The position numbers and the translations under genes are program-made. 64,000 nucleotides of DNA from Camellia lanceoleosa (Eukaryota; Streptophyta; Magnoliopsida; Ericales; Theaceae): NCBI GenBank assembly GCA_025200525.1, contig CM045770.1, positions 131,530,200 through 131,594,199 of the forward strand. Reading direction: 5' to 3'. Of the stretch, positions 57,960-64,000 are shown in pieces. Below the pieces are notes generated by a model. The model searched no databases. It saw only the letters and a program-made list of their open reading frames with translations, and was not told where the DNA came from. Each line of letters opens with the position of its first letter. Position 1 is the stretch's first letter.

Positions 57960-59470
57960 TCTTTGGTTGGCGAAATAGCGACTAAGGTTCCACCTTGTTC
58001 TTTCAAAACAATTTCAATTTCGGACTTTTCGGATCAAGAAGCAACTCTTTCGTCGGTCAACAAGCGGGCTAAGTTCCCAATCGATTTTCGGCTCAATGCA
58101 TCCGGCAGCGGTGTTGGCTTTTCGGATGGTACAAAATCGTAGGTCATAGTCTTTTATCGGTTCAAGCCATCTCATTGTCTCATATTCATTCTTTCTCGAG
58201 TGAAAAAAGTACTTGAGCTCTTGTGGTCGATATACACTTCACATGTTGCTCCGTACAAATAGTGACGCCAAATTTTGATTGCAAACACTCTTGCTGACAA
58301 GTTCTAAGTCATGGGTGGGTAGTTCTTTTCATGCGGTCTCAAGCGGGAAGCATAGGCAATAACTCTCCCGTGCATTAAAACACACCCCAAACCCTTATGA
58401 GAAGCATCACTAAAAGCAGTATAACCATCCGTACCTGAAGGTAGCGTCATAATCGGTGCAGTCACAAGTCTGGTTTTCAATTCTTGAAATGTTGATTCCC
58501 TTTGGTCGATCGATCAAGCGATATCCCTTTACGTGTCAATCGAGTCGATGGTAGGGCAATTTTGGAGAAATCTTTGACAAACCTTCAGTAATATCGGCCG
58601 GTCCCAAAAGCTTGAACCGGTTACATTCGTTGGTCTAGGCGATTCACTCTGACTTCAATTTTACGCGGGTCAAGAAATTCCATCTTTGCTAACAACATGC
58701 CCCAAAAACATAATATGATCAAGCCAAAATTCACATTTAGACAATTTAGCATACTGATTTACGTTCTCTTAAGGTTTGCGGGGCAAGTCTCGAGATGATG
58801 TTCATGTTCTTCTACGTCTTAGAATAGATCAATATGTCATCAATAAATACCACAATAAAATCGTCACGGTATGGTTTAAAAATTACGTTCATGAGGTCCA
58901 TAAATGCGGGGCATTACGAACTCGAGCGGCATAACTAAAAATTCAAAGTGGCCATACCTCGTTCTGAAAGCAGTTTTATCAATGTCTTTTGGTTTGACTT
59001 TCAATTGGTGATACCCCGATCTAAGATCAATCTTGGAAAACACTTGTGCACCCTGTAACTGGTCAAATAAATCATCAATACGCGGTAATGGATATTTATT
59101 CTTTACAGTTACCTTGTTCAGTTCACGGTAATCAATGCACAGTCTCAGTGAGCCGTCTTTCTTCTTTACAAATAAAACAGGTGCACCCCATGGTGACGTA
59201 CTGGGTCTGATAAACTTCTTGTCTAATAGTTCCTGCAATTGTACCTTCAATTCTTTCAGTTCAGTTGGAGCCATTCTATAGGGGGCTTTACATGTCGGTT
59301 GGGTACCCGGAACCACATCCACAATAAATTCAATTTCCCTGTCAATCAAATCCCCTGGCAATTCATCTGGAAATACATCTGGGAATTCTCTGACTATAGG
59401 AATACAATTCACATCAGTTTTAACATTATCATTAGCGTGTACACCAATACGTGAACACGATATCCTTTAC
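57960..59470 (-). pseudogene. Reverse transcriptase and RNase H of Tekay copy 2
   Basis: 58876-59412 is open: [87 protein letters not shown], then the frame is lost after FLVMP. Between 57960 and 58880 the RT palm, thumb and RNase H can still be followed at DNA level against copy 1, but with many small indels. The catalytic FIDD region falls at about 58820-58850 (plus ATATGTCATCAATAAATACC). The concentration of indels at CTG/CAG positions suggests sequence error rather than ancient decay. Confidence 0.8.
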
Positions 59471-59482
59471 ACCCCTTTCTAA

Positions 59483-59990
59483 TCAATTTGACCTTTCTGA
59501 AGAAATCAGATATGGAGGAGGTACTACTCCACTCCCATTAAACACAAATTCGGGTAAACCCGGTGGACGGAAAACTACTTGTTTTGTTACACAGTCTATA
59601 GTGGCATGATATTTTTGTAGCCAATCCATCCCCAATATTACATCGAAATGGTCTATGTTCAATGGTAGTAAATCAATAAATAGATGCATATCCCCAACAA
59701 TAATCTCACAAGCAGGATACATATATGCACATGTCATGGATCCCCCAACAGGTGATGATACAGCTAACAAATAGTTCATAGGTTCTAAGGGTCTATTCAA
59801 TTTACGCGAAAAAGCATGCGACACATAAGAATGTGTAGACCCCGAATCAATCAATACATAAGCATTCTGAGCATAGATAGAGAGGATACCTGATACAACA
59901 GTCTCAGTGTTTTGCACGTCTCCCGGTACTAGGGCAAACACTCGGTCCTGCCTCATAGGCTCTTTCCCGGTAGCTTTGGGGTTCGGTTTT
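59483..59990 (-). CDS. Aspartic protease of Tekay copy 2 (part of gag-pol)
   Basis: The open frame 59483-60142 contains the retroviral-type protease. The active-site loop is NAYVLIDSGSTHSYVSHAF (Asp-Ser-Gly) at about 59815-59875, the flap region MTCAYMYPACEIIVGDMHLF follows, and the second motif is VILGMDWLQKYHATID at about 59600-59650. The protease cuts the polyprotein during particle maturation. In the element this is part of a longer gag-pol; the piece is open because few altered motifs fall in it. Confidence 0.8.
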
Positions 59991-60980
59991 GGTGCTACAT
60001 TTGATCTTTCTTTGCGCCGGTGCAGCTTTTTACTACTAACCGGTGGAGCGAAGGCGGGTCTTTGATTCTGTGGCCCACCTTGCCACACCTGAAACAAGCT
60101 CCAGAAACCTGGTAGCAAACCCCTTTGTGCTTGTTGCCACATATGGAACAGGGTGGAGTAAATCCACTCCCTTGGCTGGGGCTAGTAGTCGACCCCGTAT
60201 TTTGTTTCTTATTCGCTGGGTTATGCTTACCCTTCTTAAACTTAAAACCCTGTCTTTTCCCTTGCCACTCACTTGTCGGTGTTTGATTGTTTCCTTCTTT
60301 GCAATATTTGTCTCGCCATCAATGCCCTCGAGAACACCCACATAAGTTGGCATTTTCAAAACATTTATCCGGTCTGGATAGCAACACTAAGGCCGCCTTC
60401 AAACCTCCTGGCCTTCTTATAATTCCAGATCCACCATATGTGGTGCATACCTAGCAAGTTCGATAAATTGCTTCTCATACTAAACAGATGTTTTGGTCTG
60501 TCTCAATTGTTCAAACTCAGTCACTTTTACGTCACGATGCCTTCGGGGAAAATACTTTTCAAAGAAGGACTCCTTGAATCGAGCCCAAGTCACAATAGTA
60601 TTTGCATCGGGTCAACATCCACCATCTTCCGCTTCTTCCTCGAAGGGTGAAGGTTGCTAACAAAACTTTGTTTGCTTCAGAGCACGGAAAAACCTCAAAC
60701 AACTTTTTCGGTCTCAAGAACCCAAGCTTGATTTTAACGGTTCTAAGCCTCATTGAAAGGACGGTTTCATTTTGTTGAATTTCTGAGTCAGTGCAATAAT
60801 GTCCACCTCATTAGCATTCACATTTTGTACATTCTGTTCCGGTTGCACCGGAGGAGGAGGAGGTGGGGGCTGTTGGTTCGGTTGTTGTTCGAATCTTTCC
60901 ATTATCAGTCCCATCATTTGTTCAAGTCTGGCCATTCTGGCCTCAGAGGATGATGCTTCAGTTTCATTTGCATTATCCAT
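59990..60980 (-). pseudogene. gag of Tekay copy 2, frame-broken
   Basis: Start MDNANETEASSSEARMARLE at 60980, followed by a Gln/Pro-rich stretch and NEVDIIALTQKF. The capsid region at 60360-60750 is frame-broken (LATFTLRGRSGRWWMLTR, then SIQGVLL). The zinc knuckle CFRCGKVGH lies at about 60070-60105 on the minus strand, just out of the longer frames. Gag forms the particle shell and binds RNA. Breaks again sit at CTG-type positions. Confidence 0.8.
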
Positions 60981-61169
60981 TTCACTATAGCAGTTATAAC
61001 AGTTATCATTATAAACAGTTGTACAATTAAACAGTTTAACACTTTAACATATAATCAGTCAGTCATAAGCACACACTTTTCAAATTCATGAGATGTCCTA
61101 ATTGCTTTTCTAGGACACCCTATAGCTCATTTGGACACGTGTGTGCGGTATAACTCGTGGTTAAGTATC

Positions 61170-61181
61170 GCTCTGATACCA
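61170..61181 (-). other. Primer-binding site of Tekay copy 2 (initiator tRNA-Met)
   Basis: TGGTATCAGAGC on the minus strand, 3 bp inside the 5' LTR. This is the canonical site complementary to the 3' end of initiator tRNA-Met, unlike the altered site in copy 1. Confidence 0.92.
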
Positions 61182-61184
61182 CTC

Positions 61185-63563
61185 TGTCACGACCCAAACC
61201 CGACCCTATGGGTTTAGCATCAGAATCGCCAAGAATCCGAGATTACCAAGGCCTACAACAAGAATACTGATCAACAGTAGTAGAGGCTTGGCGGAAGCCA
61301 ATACAGTAAATAACTAGTGTCCATAGAGCTGTGAAAATCTGAATGTCAAAAACATTTTTATGCATTCATACAGTTCAAACAGTACAATCCATATACGGTC
61401 TATACAATCATGTACAACAGTCGGTACGGGGACTCAATCACTCGATAACAAGATAAAGAAATGTCTATACAACAAGACAAAACAAGAAGGAGACCTATGG
61501 GGACACAAAACACCCCAAGCCATGGCATGGCGTCTCGAACCTCACGGTGAGGCACAAAGGTGGCCGACAAACTGGGGACCAATCCCACGCTCCTAGCTCC
61601 TGCGGTGGCTAAGCACCTACATATATATATATAACAAGTGAGCTAAAGCCCGTGAATAACATACGATGTAAAGAGGTTATGAATGAATGTCCTTACAAAG
61701 AATGAAATCAATTCATTATACAAGATTTCAATCTTTCAAGATTTCACCAATCAAGATTTCAATCAATCACCATATGTGGTACATCCATTAGCCTATAAAC
61801 ATGAGGGTCCAAAAGGACCGGCCTAATGAACCCAACAATAATGATGGCCATCAATCAAGATGGTTCCACAAGGAAACCGACGAGCTCAGAATACCAATAA
61901 CAGTGGGTGCTAAGGATGCCACAATACAGTTCGAAATGCAGGACATACATTCATTCAATAAACAATATCAGTTCAATAAACAGTTCGGTTCGGTATTCAA
62001 AATAAAACCATTTGAACATATCTTTACACAATCTGTTACTCACAGTGATTGGGCTATCAGTAGCTAGAGCGCGTCCCCGAGAGCCAACCCTAAACAGTCA
62101 ATCAAATAGAACACACACTAAGTTTACAGTTGGAAAGGATGATAATTAAATCCCTAAATTCCTCGGTGTGGTTCTATGTCTACATCCTCATTAAGATGCT
62201 CTAAACTAGGCCTAAGAATGCCTAGGATGCGATGAGGATGCAAAAATGCACTAAGGAAGCAATTCGAAATTTCGATGAACAGGCCTCCGCCGAATGAAGT
62301 TTCCCGGCCGAGCAAGCACACAAAGGCCCACGCCGGCGTACATTCCGCCGCCGAGCGATGATGAAAGGTGCAAAATCTTTGGATGCGCGATTTTCCGCCG
62401 GCGTTAAAATCGCCGAGCGGATCAGAAACAATGCAAGAAAATCTTGGGAGCATGAATTCGCTCGGCGGCACTTCGCCGAAGGACGTCAAAATCTGGAAAA
62501 TCCAGATTCGACCTCGAGTTTCAAACCAAGTTTTGATGCTCCAAATTCGATCCTCTTGGGCCCATTTTACGGAAAACTCTTTCAAACACATAGAATAACA
62601 AGTTTTAAAGCTCAATTTAAGAAATCAAGGCCCAAGGGTGTTTCAATTAAATCCAAAATTCAAACCCATTTCATGAACAAGTTTTAAACATGCAATGCAT
62701 GAACTTTAAATCAATTTCAAGCTTTAAATCTTGCTCCAAAAAGCTCTATAGTTGGCAAATGAAATGAAATCATGGACTTAATATGAATATGAGCTTGCAT
62801 GCACCAATTGACCATGAATTCAACCTCAAGAACCAACAAAATCAACATGCATGCATGAATTCTAGCATGAATCAACCTATGTGAACTCAAACATGGTTTA
62901 ATCCTACAATTGAGCAAGAACCATGCAAAATGAAGCTCCAAGATGGCAAGAAGATGATGTATTCACTTACCTAAGTGTTGATTCAAGGTAGGAAGCTAGA
63001 TTAGGCCAAGTTACACTTCAATTCCTAGCCAATTTCCAAGATGAATTCAATTTCTCCCAAGATGAACTCTCTCTCTCTCTCTCTATGCTCTCTTGTTTGG
63101 TCGGTTAGGGTGTGAAAGAAATGGTTGATCAAATGTCTATCTAAGTGTATAGACTCAAGTACAATGATAAACAAGTTGTCCACTAGCCATGGCAATTCGG
63201 TAAATACGTCTAAGTTCATAATTACTCTTTTAATCTAATGTAATCATTCCTAATCAATTTTCAGATAAAAATATCATTAAATCACAAATATTATGCTGAT
63301 TACAAAACATCAAACGGTTTCTAAATCGGCCGCCGATAAGGCCTTCAATTAGCAGTTTAAACATAAAATGCAAATAGATAATCATACACTCAAACAGATG
63401 CAACACGCAATTCAATAGACAAACTCATTCAGTTTCCGTTTCAGTTTCATTCAGTTTGTTCAGTAGTTCATCCAGTTCACTTATCAGTCATTAGCAGTTC
63501 AGTTTAATGGTAATCAGTATATAATTCAGTGGTTTAACGGTAATCAGTACGAGGGTTGTTACA
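61185..63563 (-). repeat. 5' LTR of Tekay copy 2 (2379 bp)
   Basis: Nearly identical to 54073-56472 from about 61930 to 63563. In contrast, between 61200 and 61920 CAGTA is repeatedly replaced by CAAGA and other CAG sites are lost. The palindrome cluster (62280-62470) is present only as shortened forms such as GCCGAGCG and GCCGGCG. Confidence 0.95.
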
Positions 63564-63568
63564 TTCAA

Positions 63569-64000
63569 CCTCCAAATTTCCCCTCTAAATTCCTGTGTTC
63601 TGATTTGTTCATCCCCCAGAAGCACTATTTCCTCTGCAATTAATTCAATAACATGAGCCTCCTCTTCAGCAGCCTTCAACTTAGTGTCAATCAGCCCAAA
63701 CACAGCAGAATTCCACACTTTTAGCTTCTGTTTCAAAGCTTTCAACTTCATAAGACATCTGAAACTAGCCCACCCTTTGACCTGATATTTCGACCAAGTT
63801 CTCTCCACTAAAGATATAAAGATAGGGTGAACAACCCACGCATTGAGGAACCGAAAAGGTCTTGGACCCCAATCTCTTTCATCCTCCATTAGAATTATAG
63901 GGCAGTGGTCAGATAGCTGCCTGGAGAGTCCCCATAACTTGACATTGAAATTTTCCAGCCATTCAGGATTAAGCAAGAATCTGTCTATTTGACTCCACTT
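63569..64000 (-). pseudogene. LINE ORF2 endonuclease part, continuing beyond the window
   Basis: Minus-strand reading ends EIWRLN at the Tekay junction and includes LWGLSRQLSDHCPIILMEDE (about 63860-63925), the SDH end of the endonuclease active site, then FRFLNAWVVHPIF and a helical LKALKQKLKVWNSAVFG segment. It is the upstream half of the LINE ORF2 whose RT lies at 52642-54067. The 5' end is outside the window. Confidence 0.85.

Larger units (their letters stand above)
54073..63563 (-). mobile_element. Complete Tekay/Del-type chromovirus, 9.49 kb, copy 2 (minus)
   Basis: In minus orientation the element begins TGTAACAACCCTCG (63563) and ends GGTCGTGACA (54073), with LTRs of 2379 bp (61185-63563) and 2400 bp (54073-56472). 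A perfect 5-bp duplication TTCAA flanks it (54068-54072; 63564-63568). The host is a LINE ORF2: KMMEWIWLLKS on the left rejoins the sequence ending EIWRLN on the right. PBS, PPT, gag, protease, RT, integrase and chromodomain are all present, though frames are broken at CAG/CTG sites. Confidence 0.96.

Overview
This is a stretch of a seed-plant nuclear chromosome, most likely a woody eudicot. Support for this is a spliced BLADE-ON-PETIOLE gene, plant-type LINEs, SINEs and MITEs, two Tekay/Del chromoviruses, a Tat-lineage Ty3/gypsy relic and long AT-rich spacers. I see no tRNA, rRNA, organellar or bacterial gene. Only one conventional host gene is recognisable: a two-exon BOP/NPR5-like transcriptional co-regulator on the minus strand (20596-22891). 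Almost everything else is transposable-element DNA at different stages of decay.

Layout. 1-8870: a decayed Tat-lineage Ty3/gypsy element. Its pol remnant lies on the minus strand (6280-8870). Downstream of it, on the opposite strand, are two copies of an extra 'Transposase_28-like plus coiled-coil' ORF, separated by a 91-bp tandem repeat. 9300-11890: a foldback-like region of about 50-bp units arranged as a long inverted repeat. It contains a Mutator-type MITE and a 1.2-kb poly(A) retroposon, both with target-site duplications. 11890-20400: AT-rich spacer with two SINEs and several MITE-like hairpins. 20400-23330: the BOP gene with its intron, leader and microsatellites. 24200-39240: a minus-strand multi-exon gene remnant (plant mobile domain, acidic coiled coil, C48/Ulp1-like protease). 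It is split in an intron by a complete Tekay chromovirus (27133-36695; TSD TAATC; LTRs about 2.45 kb). 39240-42540: spacer with MITE, SINE and LTR scraps and GA microsatellites. 42540-48767: a LINE on the plus strand with a deletion inside its reverse transcriptase. 49278-49624: a hAT-type MITE. 49784-64000: a LINE on the minus strand, probably with a chimeric tail, interrupted by a second complete Tekay chromovirus in minus orientation (54073-63563; TSD TTCAA).

The most striking signal is not a gene. Within the two Tekay elements, LTR pairs and coding regions are nearly identical except at CAG/CTG trinucleotides and at a GCTCGAGC palindrome, where nearly every copy of the motif is altered in a recurring way. 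This hits one primer-binding site and many ORF breaks. It looks like context-dependent consensus error in heavily CHG/CG-methylated DNA (or, less likely, a real context-specific mutation process). The apparent pseudogenisation of these elements may therefore be partly artefactual.
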